From Alistipes sp. (GTDB lineage: Bacteria > Bacteroidota > Bacteroidia > Bacteroidales > Rikenellaceae), in NCBI GenBank assembly GCA_017381935.1, contig JAFOBG010000013.1:54025-118024 (forward strand): a DNA stretch of 64,000 nt, in the 5' to 3' direction. This document shows positions 24,891 to 34,088 of this stretch, piece by piece (the first letter of the stretch is position 1; every line of letters starts with the position of its first letter). The notes beneath the pieces were generated by a model, which saw nothing but the letters and a program-made list of their open reading frames with translations, ran no database searches and was not told the DNA's origin. The position numbers were made by a program, and so were the translations under genes.

Positions 24891-25788
24891 ACGACTCATA
24901 GTAGTTGTTGGTCCAACAGCATCGGGCAAGACTGATCTGAGTATCGCTCTTGCCCGTTATTATAATGCTCCCATACTATCCACAGACTCACGGCAGGTAT
25001 ATAAGGGTTTGAATATCGGTACAGCATATCCGTCTCAAGAGCAGTTACAAGAGGTTGAACATCACTTTATTGCAGAACTCGAGTTGACAGAGGATTTTAA
25101 TTGTGGAGAGTATGAAAAACGAGCTCTTGAGCGTCTTGAATATCTCTTTACAAAGCATGATACGGTGGTTGCTGTAGGTGGCTCAGGTCTATATATTAAG
25201 GCTCTTTGTCAAGGTATGGATACTCTACCGGAGGCTGATGTTGAGCTTAGAGAGAGGCTTGTAAAACAGCTTGCAAATGAGGGCGTAGAGGCGTTAGCGG
25301 ATCAGTTGAAAGTGTTGGATCCTGAGTATTATCAGATTGTAGATAGATGCAATCCGGCAAGGGTTATGCGAGCCTTGGAGGTCTGTTTGGTAAGTGGTTG
25401 TAAGTATTCTGACTTGCGTCAAGGATGTGGAAAAGAACGCAATTTTCAAATTATCAAGGTTGGTGTTAATATGCCTCGTCAGCAACTCTATGAGCGTATA
25501 AATCGCCGTGTGGATATAATGATGGATAGTGGTCTTGAGGCTGAGGCTCGAAGCGTACTACCCTATCGCCATTGTAACTCCCTTAGAACGGTAGGCTATT
25601 CGGAGATGTTTGACTACTTTGATGGTAAAATAACTCGTGAAGAGGCTGTAGAACTTATTAAGCGAAACTCTCGCAGATATGCAAAACGACAGATAACATG
25701 GTTCGGTCGAGATGGAGAAATAGAGTGGTTTGAACCTCAAGAAAAAGAACAAATAATCGAATATATTGATTCTCAATTTGGAGAATAA
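24880..25788 (+). CDS. miaA: tRNA dimethylallyltransferase
   Basis: 302 aa from the ATG at 24880 (MNTKRLIVVVGPTASGKTDL); an ATG two codons earlier is also possible. It adds a dimethylallyl group to N6 of A37 in tRNAs reading UNN codons. The P-loop GPTASGKT is near residue 10, followed by STDSRQVYKGLNIGTA, GGSGLYIKAL and the C-terminal QITWFGR. It starts inside the previous gene, so translation is probably coupled. The end of the gene contains the -33 element of the downstream tRNA-Leu. Confidence 0.95.
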   Translation: MNTKRLIVVVGPTASGKTDLSIALARYYNAPILSTDSRQVYKGLNIGTAYPSQEQLQEVEHHFIAELELTEDFNCGEYEKRALERLEYLFTKHDTVVAVGGSGLYIKALCQGMDTLPEADVELRERLVKQLANEGVEALADQLKVLDPEYYQIVDRCNPARVMRALEVCLVSGCKYSDLRQGCGKERNFQIIKVGVNMPRQQLYERINRRVDIMMDSGLEAEARSVLPYRHCNSLRTVGYSEMFDYFDGKITREEAVELIKRNSRRYAKRQITWFGRDGEIEWFEPQEKEQIIEYIDSQFGE

Positions 25789-25808
25789 GATATAAATTAC
25801 TAAATTTG
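25777..25808 (+). promoter_or_regulatory. Promoter of tRNA-Leu
   Basis: TTTG (25777-25780, inside the end of miaA), then 20 nt, then TAAATTTG (25801-25808). The tRNA begins 21 nt later. Confidence 0.7.
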
Positions 25809-25829
25809 CATCGCAAAATAGAAACGGCT

Positions 25830-25915
25830 GCTCGAATGGTGGAATAGGTAGACACGCCGGACTTAAAATCCTGTGGACAGAAATGTCCGTGCCGGTTCGA
25901 TTCCGGCTTCGAGTA
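25830..25915 (+). tRNA. tRNA-Leu (anticodon TAA)
   Basis: 86 nt class II tRNA. Acceptor GCTCGAA pairs with TTCGAGT (one G-U) before discriminator A. The anticodon loop is CTTAAAA with anticodon TAA. A long variable arm (GGACAGAAATGTCC) and T-arm GCCGG-TTCGATT-CCGGC are present. The 3' CCA is not encoded. The A37 after the anticodon is a natural MiaA target, the gene immediately upstream. Confidence 0.95.
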
Positions 25916-25950
25916 CAAAAGAGGAGAACAATTTCGTTCTCCTCTTTTGT
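25915..25950. terminator. Intrinsic terminator after tRNA-Leu
   Basis: ACAAAAGAGGAGAAC (25915-25929) pairs perfectly with GTTCTCCTCTTTTGT (25936-25950), starting at the last tRNA base. Confidence 0.85.
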
Positions 25951-26087
25951 TTGAATTTAGCGGGAGTATAGAGTGTCTATCAGTTTGTGGATTATCGTAA
26001 ATAGAAGAGAGTATAGCACAAATGGTCGTATAGTTAATATTTATAGCGCTATAATAAAATAATATGGTATAAAAATCTGTTTTAGTA
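25951..26087. other. Non-coding stretch between tRNA-Leu terminator and the barrel-protein promoter
   Basis: I see no convincing gene, tRNA or repeat in this A/T-rich stretch. A leftward open frame crossing it also passes through the tRNA and is a shadow. Confidence 0.5.
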
Positions 26088-26117
26088 TTGCTGTATTCAG
26101 AAAAATGTTTAACTTTG
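26088..26117 (+). promoter_or_regulatory. Promoter of the outer-membrane barrel protein
   Basis: TTG (26088-26090), 19 nt, TAACTTTG (26110-26117). The leader to the ATG at 26204 is about 83 nt and contains a small GGTGT/ACACC hairpin. Confidence 0.7.
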
Positions 26118-26203
26118 CATAAAGTCAACTTCGGTTGGTGGCGAATAGAATTTACAGAATGTTAAACAGGTGTGTTTTTTGACACCATTATACACAAGTG
26201 ATT

Positions 26204-26833
26204 ATGAAAAAGATTTTATTGACTGTTGTAGCTGCTATTAGTGCAATATCACTATCTTTTGCAGCATCTCCTACGATTAAGTATGCAGGTGAGGTTAATG
26301 TTGGTTTTGCTACCGGTAATAAACTGAGATATGAGAATACTGTTACAAAGTCGTCTCTTCACCGTCCATTTATTGAAACTATTCATGGTGTTACTGTTAC
26401 AAAATATGCTTTTGTCGGTGCAGGAGTTGGTTTGCAAGGCTACTTTGGTGCCGTTGATAAAGATGATAGAGATACGAAGTGGGATACTCTTGCTATGCCA
26501 TTGTTTGTTAATATTAAGGGTATGTATCCGCTTGAGAAGATAACACCTTATTTATCAGCAAGCTTTGGTGGTAGCGTAATACCTTATTGTGGCCTCAACG
26601 CAAGTATGTCGATGGCTGGTGTAAATGTAGAATCTAAACTGATAGGAGGCTTCTATTGTGATTGCGGTGTAGGTGTAAAGCTAAAGAACGATAAGTTTAA
26701 TATTGGAATAGGTATGCAGCATCAGCAGATGGGTATTAAGGTGGTAGTCTCAGAGGGCTCATTCTCAGAGTCGGAGGACGAGGATGGATATCATGGTACA
26801 TCATTCTACGTTAAGGTAGGCTTCTGCTGGTAG
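26204..26833 (+). CDS. Small outer-membrane beta-barrel protein
   Basis: 209 aa from the ATG at 26204 (the GTG two codons earlier is less likely). Signal peptide MKKILLTVVAAISAISLSFA. The rest alternates short amphipathic strands and turns (TIKYAGEVNVGFATG, GVGLQGYFGAV, MPLFVNIKGMYPLEKITPYL, FYVKVGFCW at the end), which fits an eight- to ten-strand OmpA/OmpX-like barrel ending in an aromatic residue. Specific function unknown. It is monocistronic with its own promoter and terminator. Confidence 0.7.
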   Translation: MKKILLTVVAAISAISLSFAASPTIKYAGEVNVGFATGNKLRYENTVTKSSLHRPFIETIHGVTVTKYAFVGAGVGLQGYFGAVDKDDRDTKWDTLAMPLFVNIKGMYPLEKITPYLSASFGGSVIPYCGLNASMSMAGVNVESKLIGGFYCDCGVGVKLKNDKFNIGIGMQHQQMGIKVVVSEGSFSESEDEDGYHGTSFYVKVGFCW

Positions 26834-26859
26834 TGCGATTTATACCTAATATATAAACT

Positions 26860-26888
26860 AAGGTGGCCATAAGCCACCTTGTTTGTTT
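26860..26888 (+). terminator. Terminator after the barrel-protein gene
   Basis: AAGGTGGC (26860-26867) pairs with GCCACCTT (26873-26880) around CATAA and is followed by GTTTGTTT. Confidence 0.75.
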
Positions 26889-26918
26889 AGATATGGTAAA
26901 AAATGAGTGGTTTGCGAC

Positions 26919-26949
26919 TTTGTTTTTCTCAAAAATTGTATTATCTTTG
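26919..26949 (+). promoter_or_regulatory. Promoter of rho
   Basis: TTTG (26919-26922), 19 nt, TATCTTTG (26942-26949), a near-perfect match. The leader to the ATG at 27011 is about 57 nt. Confidence 0.8.
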
Positions 26950-27010
26950 CATTGTCAATGGTTGGTCGTCCGGCTAACTATAAATCACTTGAAACTTATT
27001 ATATTTTTAT

Positions 27011-28624
27011 ATGCAAGATTTAGCTACCCTTGAGGGTAAAACAATCGAAGAATTGCGTGAAATTGCCAAGGTATTTGGCATCGCAGCAGAGAGACTATCC
27101 AAAAAAACTATTATTTCTCGAATTAAGGCAATGGCCGACACTCAGGACGCTGATAATCAGAGTGTAGAGGAGAAGAGTCAGAGTGTACAACCTAAGAAAC
27201 GAGGTCGCAAACCACGTGTGGCTACAGATGCTGCAAAAGCATCTAAGAGTAGTAGCGAAGAGGCTCCGGAGCCTAAGACCGAATCTGAGCCTGAAAAACC
27301 AAAGGAGGAGGTAGCCTCTAAGCCTGAAAAACGTCGTGGCAGACCTCGTAAATCTGAGAAGGTTTTGGTAGATGAAGTTCAGGTAGAGCAGCCTAAGGTT
27401 GAGGTAGATACTGTAGTTGTCTCGGAGAATGTTGAATGTCAGGATGTTGAAGATACTGAGATTGTGGAGATAGAACCTGTAGAGGAGGAGATTACAAAAG
27501 ATGACTTTACAGCCGAGGTTATTGGAGAGGGTGTGTTGGAGATAATTCCGGAAGGGTATGGCTTTTTGCGTTCGGCGGATTACAACTATCTCAACTCTCC
27601 AGATGATATATATGTCTCCCCATCTCAGATTAAGTTGTTTGGTCTCAAGGCTGGAGATACAGTAACGGGTGTTATTCGTCCTCCAAAGGAGGGTGAGAAA
27701 TATTTCCCTCTTGTGCAGGTATTGGAGATTAATGGTCTTGAACCAAATGCAGTACGAGATCGTGTTCAGTTTGAGTATATGACGCCTCTATTCCCTAATG
27801 AGAAGTTTAATTTGACGGGAAATGGTCATAATGACCTATCAAATAGAGTGGTAGATCTATTTTCGCCTATTGGAAAGGGACAGCGTGCGCTTATCGTTGC
27901 ACAGCCAAAGACGGGTAAAACAATGCTTCTACAGAGTATAGCTAATGCTATTGCAGATAATCATCCTGAGGTGTATATGATTGTACTACTGATAGATGAG
28001 CGCCCTGAGGAGGTTACCGAGATGGCTCGCCATGTCAAGGCAGAGGTTGTTGCATCAACATTTGATGAGCAGGCCACACGCCACGTCAAGGTTGCCGAGA
28101 TGGTACTTGAGAAGGCAAAGCGTATGGTTGAGTGTGGGCACGATGTTGTGATACTTCTCGACTCTATTACACGTCTTGCACGAGCATATAACTCTGTTCA
28201 GCCAGCGTCGGGTAAAGTGCTATCTGGTGGTGTTGATGCAAATGCATTGCACAAGCCAAAGCGTTTCTTTGGAGCTGCTCGAAATACAGAGGAGAAGGGT
28301 TCATTGACAATTATTGCAACAGCGCTTATTGATACCGGTTCAAAGATGGATGAGGTTATCTTTGAGGAGTTTAAAGGTACTGGTAATATGGAACTTCAGC
28401 TTGATCGTCGTTTGGCTAATAAGCGTATCTACCCTGCTGTGGATGTTATTGCATCGGGAACTCGCCGAGAGGATATGTTGCTTAGCCGAGATGTAATGCA
28501 GCGCACATGGATTTTGCGTAAGTATCTCTCCGATATGACAACAGTAGAGGCTATGGAGTTCTTACAAAAGCAGATGGGAATGACTCTGAATAATGAGGAG
28601 TTCCTTGCAACAATGAATCAATAG
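27011..28624 (+). CDS. rho: Transcription termination factor Rho
   Basis: 537 aa RNA-dependent ATPase hexamer that ends transcription. Residues 1-40 are the Rho_N/SAP-like helix domain. Residues 45-165 are a low-complexity acidic/basic insertion with two AT-hook-like motifs (KKRGRKPR and RRGRPRK), as in other Bacteroidetes Rho. The RNA-binding cold-shock-like domain follows ([20 protein letters not shown]). The ATPase core has Walker [11 protein letters not shown] (near residue 300), Walker [16 protein letters not shown], and the Q/R-loop [20 protein letters not shown]. It is followed by an S1/P1 nuclease gene 1 nt later. Confidence 0.97.
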   Translation: MQDLATLEGKTIEELREIAKVFGIAAERLSKKTIISRIKAMADTQDADNQSVEEKSQSVQPKKRGRKPRVATDAAKASKSSSEEAPEPKTESEPEKPKEEVASKPEKRRGRPRKSEKVLVDEVQVEQPKVEVDTVVVSENVECQDVEDTEIVEIEPVEEEITKDDFTAEVIGEGVLEIIPEGYGFLRSADYNYLNSPDDIYVSPSQIKLFGLKAGDTVTGVIRPPKEGEKYFPLVQVLEINGLEPNAVRDRVQFEYMTPLFPNEKFNLTGNGHNDLSNRVVDLFSPIGKGQRALIVAQPKTGKTMLLQSIANAIADNHPEVYMIVLLIDERPEEVTEMARHVKAEVVASTFDEQATRHVKVAEMVLEKAKRMVECGHDVVILLDSITRLARAYNSVQPASGKVLSGGVDANALHKPKRFFGAARNTEEKGSLTIIATALIDTGSKMDEVIFEEFKGTGNMELQLDRRLANKRIYPAVDVIASGTRREDMLLSRDVMQRTWILRKYLSDMTTVEAMEFLQKQMGMTLNNEEFLATMNQ

Positions 28625-28625
28625 T

Positions 28626-29399
28626 ATGAAAAGAGGATTATTTTTGCTATTTTCACTCCTTTCGACCCTATCATGCTTTGGATGGGGTCAGAAGGGACAT
28701 GATGCTGTAGCATATATTGCAGAGTGTAATTTGAAACCTGATGTATATCAGAAAGTGGTAAAGTGCTTAGATGGACATTCGCTTGTCTATTATGCAAATT
28801 GGATGGATAATGCTAGCCATACTCACGACTATCGATATACTAAAACATGGCATTATGCCAATGTGGATAAGGGTTATACCTACCAAACAATGCTAAAAAA
28901 TACTAAGGGTGATGTAGTTACGGCTATTGAGAGTATTGTCGAGAAGTTGAAGAGTGGAAAACTTACTATTACAGAGGAAAACCTTAATTTGAAGTTTTTA
29001 ATTCATCTTGTGGGAGATATTCATGCTCCGATGCATGCAGGTCGTTTGACGGACTTAGGTGGAAATAAAGTATATGTCAAATATTTTGGTAAGAAGTTAA
29101 AATTGCATGAACTGTGGGATATTGACCTTATTGAGGATTGCCATCGCTGGAGTTATACTGAGTGGCAGCAACAACTTGATAAGTTCTGCCCTATTGAGCG
29201 CAAGGCACAACTTGCTACGGGAACGCCAGAAGTGTGGCTTGAGGAGAGTCATAGAATTGCTAATAATATCTATACTGCCTCTCCTAAAAATGCAAAATTA
29301 TCTTATTACTACCTTAATTACTATACTCCTATAATCGAGGAACGCATCCTTGCTGGAGGCTTAAGATTGGCAATGTTACTCAATGATATATATCAGTAA
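28626..29399 (+). CDS. Secreted S1/P1-family zinc nuclease
   Basis: 257 aa. After a signal peptide (MKRGLFLLFSLLSTLSCFG) the mature protein would begin with Trp (WGQKGHDAVAYIAE), as required because the N-terminal Trp amino group and nearby His bind zinc. Further ligands are in MDNASHTHDY, KTWHYANVD, HLVGDIHAPMHAG (H-x3-D and H) and LHELWDIDL. The family cuts single-stranded DNA and RNA and removes 3' phosphates. It likely serves nutrient scavenging in the periplasm. It sits 1 nt after rho and is probably transcribed with it. Confidence 0.9.
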   Translation: MKRGLFLLFSLLSTLSCFGWGQKGHDAVAYIAECNLKPDVYQKVVKCLDGHSLVYYANWMDNASHTHDYRYTKTWHYANVDKGYTYQTMLKNTKGDVVTAIESIVEKLKSGKLTITEENLNLKFLIHLVGDIHAPMHAGRLTDLGGNKVYVKYFGKKLKLHELWDIDLIEDCHRWSYTEWQQQLDKFCPIERKAQLATGTPEVWLEESHRIANNIYTASPKNAKLSYYYLNYYTPIIEERILAGGLRLAMLLNDIYQ

Positions 29400-29445
29400 C
29401 ATAGGTACTATAAGGCTATACTTGATAGTATTTGCAGTTTGGTCG

Positions 29446-29477
29446 TTTGGAATTTATGGGTAAAAATGCTATATTTG
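29446..29477 (+). promoter_or_regulatory. Promoter of the tandem small-protein pair
   Basis: TTTG (29446-29449), 20 nt, TATATTTG (29470-29477). The ATG at 29502 is 24 nt downstream. Confidence 0.7.
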
Positions 29478-29501
29478 TAGATGAATTAATAATCGGCCGT
29501 T

Positions 29502-29810
29502 ATGAGTGAGGCAAAAGGTGTTAAGTGGAACATATGTAAGGTGCGTGGATGTGTTACCGCTGTAGATCCTGGTTGTTTATCATCAACACCTTTTCCGAAA
29601 GATTATCAACGCAAAGATGTAAAGGTCGGAATGAATCTTGCACACCATGAGTCTGACTTGCCTGCTGTCGTTGTAAGAGCTGTCGGAGAGGATTATATTA
29701 AGGTGTATTGTCAAGGTCAAACGGCAACGATTTATACAGGAGCATTTTATCGTTCCCCTCGTAAGGGACTGAGTTATGCCTATTCGGATGTTGATATAAA
29801 ATTAGAGTAA
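29502..29810 (+). CDS. Unknown small protein, first of a tandem paralogous pair
   Basis: 102 aa, no signal peptide, no membrane segment, strongly beta-type. I do not recognise the family. It shares a pattern with its neighbour: W-x-IC-x-V-x-G, DPG near residue 23, T-P-(F/Y)-P, VGMNLA-H, LP-x-V-V, IYTGAFY..P and YAYSDVDIKL at the end. It has a Cys at the shared WNICKV position. It shares a promoter and is 3 nt from the second copy, so the pair is one operon that arose by duplication. Confidence 0.6.
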   Translation: MSEAKGVKWNICKVRGCVTAVDPGCLSSTPFPKDYQRKDVKVGMNLAHHESDLPAVVVRAVGEDYIKVYCQGQTATIYTGAFYRSPRKGLSYAYSDVDIKLE

Positions 29811-29813
29811 GAT

Positions 29814-30137
29814 ATGTCGAAGAAGAAAAATACAATAAGCGATGCGCCTCAGTGGACAATATGTGATGTGCAAGGATATACTGTAGCTTGCGACCCGGGA
29901 CGACAGACTATTACTCCGTATCCGAGAATGGTTAATCGAGAGCAGATTAAGGTGGGCATGAACCTGGCCTCGCACTGCAATCATTTGCCTGATGTGAAAG
30001 TTAAAGAGATTGGCGATAACTACTTGATACTACGATATTCCGGTAAGGATAACACTATTTTTACAGGTGGCTACCTCCAAACTCCGAAATATCCACTTAA
30101 TTATGCCTATTCGGAGGTGGAGATTTGGCTCAAGTAG
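29814..30137 (+). CDS. Unknown small protein, second of a tandem paralogous pair
   Basis: 107 aa, paralogous to the preceding 102-aa protein. Shared positions include WTICDVQG, ACDPGRQTITPYP, IKVGMNLASH, LPDVKVKEIGDNY, TIFTGGYLQTP and NYAYSEVEIWLK. Identity is moderate, so the duplication is not recent. No signal peptide. The conserved VGMNLA-H block and beta strands suggest a small ligand- or nucleic-acid-binding barrel, but that is a guess. It is followed by tRNA-Gly with its own promoter. Confidence 0.6.
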   Translation: MSKKKNTISDAPQWTICDVQGYTVACDPGRQTITPYPRMVNREQIKVGMNLASHCNHLPDVKVKEIGDNYLILRYSGKDNTIFTGGYLQTPKYPLNYAYSEVEIWLK

Positions 30138-30160
30138 ATTTTAAATTAAAAAACTTTTAC

Positions 30161-30168
30161 TATCTTTG
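30161..30168 (+). promoter_or_regulatory. -7 box (TATCTTTG) of tRNA-Gly
   Basis: TATCTTTG lies 12 nt before the tRNA. The upstream region is A/T-rich with no exact -33 TTTG. Confidence 0.6.
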
Positions 30169-30180
30169 TTATAGTTTTTT

Positions 30181-30252
30181 GCGGCAGTAGCTCAGTGGTA
30201 GAGCATCGGCTTCCCAAGCCGAGGGCCACGGGTTCGAATCCCGCTTGCCGCT
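30181..30252 (+). tRNA. tRNA-Gly (anticodon CCC)
   Basis: 72 nt. Acceptor GCGGCAG pairs with TTGCCGC (one G-U) before discriminator T. D-arm GCTC...GAGC. Anticodon stem TCGGC/GCCGA with loop TTCCCAA, anticodon CCC. T-arm ACGGG-TTCGAAT-CCCGC has one A-C mismatch at its base. CCA is not encoded. Confidence 0.92.
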
Positions 30253-30290
30253 CAATAGACAGTTCTTCGGGGTTGTCAGATAAGCACATA

Positions 30291-30326
30291 ATCAAACAAG
30301 GACTACTTTTGTAGTCCTTGTTTGAT
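30291..30326. terminator. Terminator after tRNA-Gly, facing the fadD-like gene
   Basis: ATCAAACAAGGACTAC (30291-30306) pairs perfectly with GTAGTCCTTGTTTGAT (30311-30326) around a 4-nt loop. It can serve both convergent units. Confidence 0.8.
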
Positions 30327-30342
30327 ATGCATAATGATAATC

Positions 30343-32241
30343 TTACTCTACCAACTTCTTGAGTGAAGCTATATTCTGCTCGTTGTGGAGCATCTTGCCC
30401 TCGGCTGTGTATGCGTGGTTGATACGAGCCTTGAAGTAGCTCTCAACCTTATTGCGGACAACCTTCATGGTGCTATTTACAAGGCCATTTTGCTCTGTGA
30501 AGTGCTCATCAACGATTGCAAGTGCTGCAGGGAGCCAGCGATCAGGGAACTCGTCAGCAAATACTCCACCTGTGCGGTATTTCTCAACCTCGGCGTGCAA
30601 CAGATCGGCTGCTGCCTTTGCCTTATCCTCTGCGCCTGCAACGGCAGCCTTCAGAGCATCGCCATTTGGAACAATAAGTGCAATAGTATAAGGGTTTTGG
30701 TTGTTGTAAATCATAATTTGGTCAATGTATGGAGACTTATCTACCATAGCCTCCTCCATACCCTCTGGGCTATACTTCTCACCGTCAGATGCAATAAGAA
30801 GGCTCTTGAAGCGACCAAGTACATAGAGGAAACCGTCAGCAGCCATATAACCCATATCGCCTGTATAGAGCCAGCCATCCTTAACGGTCTCGGCTGTAGC
30901 TGAAGGGTTCTTCCAATAGCCTGCCATAACGTTCTCGCCCTTGATTACAATCTCGCCCTTCTCGCCTACAGGCAACTCACGACCCTCATTGTCAAGAATC
31001 TTGATGTCAAGAGGCTGGATGAGTTTACCAGATGAACCAAAACGGTGATTGTGCTTACCGATAGAGTTTGTTGATATGATTGGAGTAGCCTCACTAAGAC
31101 CATAGCCCTGATACATAGGCATACCTACAGCGTAGAAGAAGCGCTGTAGCTCAGAGTCGAGCAATGCACCACCACCAACAAAGAACTGCAACTCTCCACC
31201 AAAGCCCTGACGAACCTTGCTGTAGAGAATTTTATCGAATAGTGCTACAAGAGGCTTGAGAATACATCTCCAACCACGACCCTTGCTATATCCATCCTGA
31301 TTATACTCATAAGATACCTTGAGGGCAAATTTGAATAACTTCTCTGTAAATGCACCCTTACTCTTGATAGAGTTCTCGATATTCTTACGGAAGTTCTTTG
31401 CGAGTGCGGGAACTGAGAGTAGGAAGTGTGGCTTAACCTCACGGATATTTGTAGGAATATTTCTCAAAGTCTGCATTGGAGTAGATCCAACCTGTGTAGT
31501 GGCAACAGATGCTCCGCAGGCAATCATGATATAGAATCCGCAGACATGAGCAAAACAGTGGTCAAGCGGAAGGATAATCAGAGTGCGGTATGTTGAAGGG
31601 ATAGAGATACGTGTCAAAGCCTGCTCTACATTGGCAGTATAGTTGCGATGAGTCAATACAACACCCTTAGGGTCTGCTGTAGTACCTGAGGTGTATGTGA
31701 TTGTTGCATAGTCATCATTCTGGAGTGCTGCACTAATTGCAAGGAACTCATTACGATGTTCAGCCAAGTGCTTATCACCCAACTCTTTAATGGTATCCAG
31801 AGTCATCTCCTTCTCCTCCAACTCTACATCAGATGAGAATACTATAATACGCTCAATAAGAGGAAGTTGATCCTTGATTTTACGAATCTTAGGCAACTGA
31901 TACTTTGAAACGAAGATTGTTGAGACATCGGCATGGCGCAAACGGAAGAGCAAATCGTTTGCCTCCTCTAACTTGATAGACAGAGGTACTGAAATAGCTC
32001 CGGCATAGAGCAAACCGAGCTCTGAGATAATCCAATTATTACAACCCTCGGCAAGAATAGATACTGTCTGCTTTGGTGTAACACCCAAAGCTGCAAGACC
32101 TGCACCGATTCTCAGAGCCTCCACCTTCACTGCAGCATAAGTAGTAGGCTCAAACTGCTTGTCCAACTTCTCCAAGAGGAATGTTTTGTCGCCATATTTA
32201 GCAACCGACTCCTCAAATAGGTCAATAATAGTTCTCTTCAT
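30343..32241 (-). CDS. Long-chain fatty acid-CoA ligase-like AMP-forming enzyme
   Basis: 632 aa member of the ANL superfamily. The ATP-binding P-loop is YTSGTTADPKGVVLTH (near residues 183-198). The A5-type motif is YQGYGLSEATPIIS, then GWLYTGDMGY (near 465) and the hinge LGRFKSLLIASDGEKYSPE. The enzyme would activate fatty acids with ATP and CoA at the inner face of the membrane. Length and motif variants fit the FAA1-type synthetases of Bacteroidetes. It lies 22 nt after lepA without a visible promoter, so the two are probably co-transcribed. Confidence 0.9.
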   Translation of the reverse strand: MKRTIIDLFEESVAKYGDKTFLLEKLDKQFEPTTYAAVKVEALRIGAGLAALGVTPKQTVSILAEGCNNWIISELGLLYAGAISVPLSIKLEEANDLLFRLRHADVSTIFVSKYQLPKIRKIKDQLPLIERIIVFSSDVELEEKEMTLDTIKELGDKHLAEHRNEFLAISAALQNDDYATITYTSGTTADPKGVVLTHRNYTANVEQALTRISIPSTYRTLIILPLDHCFAHVCGFYIMIACGASVATTQVGSTPMQTLRNIPTNIREVKPHFLLSVPALAKNFRKNIENSIKSKGAFTEKLFKFALKVSYEYNQDGYSKGRGWRCILKPLVALFDKILYSKVRQGFGGELQFFVGGGALLDSELQRFFYAVGMPMYQGYGLSEATPIISTNSIGKHNHRFGSSGKLIQPLDIKILDNEGRELPVGEKGEIVIKGENVMAGYWKNPSATAETVKDGWLYTGDMGYMAADGFLYVLGRFKSLLIASDGEKYSPEGMEEAMVDKSPYIDQIMIYNNQNPYTIALIVPNGDALKAAVAGAEDKAKAAADLLHAEVEKYRTGGVFADEFPDRWLPAALAIVDEHFTEQNGLVNSTMKVVRNKVESYFKARINHAYTAEGKMLHNEQNIASLKKLVE

Positions 32242-32263
32242 TTTTTTATAGTATTTTGTAATA

Positions 32264-34054
32264 TTAATCCATCTTTAGCACGGCTAAGAATGCAGATTGA
32301 GGCACCTGTACCTGTCCAATCTGACGCATACGTTTCTTTCCAGCCTTTTGTTTCTCCAACAATTTACGCTTACGAGAAATATCACCTCCGTAACATTTTG
32401 CCGTTACATCTTTACGAACAGCCTTAACGGTCTCACGAGCGATAATCTTAGAACCAATAGCAGCCTGAATTGCGATATCAAACTGCTGACGAGGGATAAG
32501 CTCTTTGAGTTTCTCGCACATCTTACGACCAAAATCGTAAGCGTGGTCTGCATATATCAGTGAAGATAGCGCATCTACAGGCTCTCCATTGAGTAGAATA
32601 TCGAGCTTTGCAAGCTTACTTGCTTGATATCCAGTTCTGTGATAGTCGAATGATGCGTAACCCTTTGAAATACTCTTCAACTTGTCGTAGAAGTCAAAGA
32701 CAATCTCAGAAAGAGGCATCTCAAAATTAACCTCTACACGGTCTGTTGTAAGGTAGGTTTGATTTTTCATCACACCACGCTTGTCAATACAGAGTTTGAG
32801 CACATTGCCTAAAAAGTCGCTCTTTGTAATAACCTGTGCAAGGATATATGGCTCCTCAATTGTTGCAATCTTCGTAACCTCAGGAAGGCCTGATGGGTTG
32901 TGTACCTCCAATACATCACCAGAAGTAGTTGTGATTTTGTATGATACGTTTGGTACAGTAGTAATCACATCCATATCAAACTCTCTGTACAATCGCTCCT
33001 GAATAATCTCCATGTGGAGCAAACCTAAGAAACCGCAACGGAAACCAAAGCCGAGCGCAAGTGAACTCTCTGGCTCAAATGTGAGAGATGCATCATTGAG
33101 CTGCAACTTTTCAAGAGAGGCACGTAAATCCTCATATTGGTCAGCTTCTACGGGATATACACCTGCAAATACCATTGGCTTTACATCCTCAAAACCGGCA
33201 ATTGCCTCTACGCAAGGGCGTGATACCGAAGTGATTGTATCACCAACTTTAATCTCCTTCGAGTTTTTAATTCCGGAGCATATATATCCTACATCACCAG
33301 CCTTAATCTCTGTGCGAGGAGACATCTTAAGTTTTAGTACGCCAACTTCATCAGCGTCATACTCGCTGCCTGTATTGAAGAACTTAACATGCTCTCCCTT
33401 GCTGATTTTACCGTTAAAGACACGGAAATATGCAATCACACCACGGAATGGGTTGAATACAGAGTCGAAGATAAGTGCTTGCAGAGGCTCATTATCATCT
33501 CCTTTAGGTGCAGGAATGCGGTTTACAATAGCCTCTAATACAGCATCAACACCCTCTCCGGTCTTTCCGGATGCGCATAGAATATCGTCATAGTCGCAAC
33601 CTAACAAATCTACAACTTGGTCTTTGACCTCATCAACCATTGCAGAATCCATGTCAATTTTATTGAGTACAGGGATTATCTCAAGGTCGTTACCTAAAGC
33701 GAGATATAGATTGGAGATAGTTTGAGCTTGGATACCTTGTGTAGCATCTACAACAAGCAATGCACCCTCACACGAGGCAATAGCACGTGATACCTCATAC
33801 GAGAAGTCAACGTGTCCAGGGGTGTCAATAAGGTTGAGTGTATATTTTTCGCCATTGCAAGCCTTGTACTCCATCTGAATAGCATGGCTCTTAATAGTAA
33901 TACCCTTCTCTCTCTCAAGGTCCATGTCATCAAGTACCTGATTCTGCATCTCACGCTGATTGAGAGTTCCTGTCATCTCAAGCAGACGGTCTGCCAGGGT
34001 GCTCTTGCCATGGTCAATATGAGCAATAATGCAAAAATTTCGTATATTTTTCAT
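32264..34054 (-). CDS. lepA: Elongation factor 4 (LepA)
   Basis: 596 aa, the family length. A translational GTPase that acts on ribosomes during initiation/elongation stress. G1 [19 protein letters not shown] (about residues 10-28), G2 region [12 protein letters not shown]3 DTPGHVDF, G4 NKIDM, then the EF-G-like domains and the LepA-specific C-terminal domain ([36 protein letters not shown]). The start at 34054 matches the conserved N-terminus. The promoter box ends 7 nt before the ATG, so the mRNA is nearly leaderless. Confidence 0.97.
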   Translation of the reverse strand: MKNIRNFCIIAHIDHGKSTLADRLLEMTGTLNQREMQNQVLDDMDLEREKGITIKSHAIQMEYKACNGEKYTLNLIDTPGHVDFSYEVSRAIASCEGALLVVDATQGIQAQTISNLYLALGNDLEIIPVLNKIDMDSAMVDEVKDQVVDLLGCDYDDILCASGKTGEGVDAVLEAIVNRIPAPKGDDNEPLQALIFDSVFNPFRGVIAYFRVFNGKISKGEHVKFFNTGSEYDADEVGVLKLKMSPRTEIKAGDVGYICSGIKNSKEIKVGDTITSVSRPCVEAIAGFEDVKPMVFAGVYPVEADQYEDLRASLEKLQLNDASLTFEPESSLALGFGFRCGFLGLLHMEIIQERLYREFDMDVITTVPNVSYKITTTSGDVLEVHNPSGLPEVTKIATIEEPYILAQVITKSDFLGNVLKLCIDKRGVMKNQTYLTTDRVEVNFEMPLSEIVFDFYDKLKSISKGYASFDYHRTGYQASKLAKLDILLNGEPVDALSSLIYADHAYDFGRKMCEKLKELIPRQQFDIAIQAAIGSKIIARETVKAVRKDVTAKCYGGDISRKRKLLEKQKAGKKRMRQIGQVQVPQSAFLAVLKMD

Positions 34055-34061
34055 AACGGCA

Positions 34062-34069
34062 CAAAGATA
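34062..34069 (-). promoter_or_regulatory. -7 box (TATCTTTG) of lepA
   Basis: CAAAGATA on the plus strand reads TATCTTTG leftward and ends 7 nt before the lepA ATG at 34054. No clear -33 TTTG is seen, but the box is an exact consensus. Confidence 0.6.
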
Positions 34070-34088
34070 GTAAAAAAAATGTAATTTC

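Noticed and set aside
25658-26128. 156-aa leftward ORF across the tRNA-Leu region
   Set aside because: It crosses miaA, the tRNA and its terminator on the opposite strand and has no family features.
32297-33593. Rightward ORFs inside lepA
   Set aside because: They are antisense shadows of a conserved GTPase gene with low-complexity translations.
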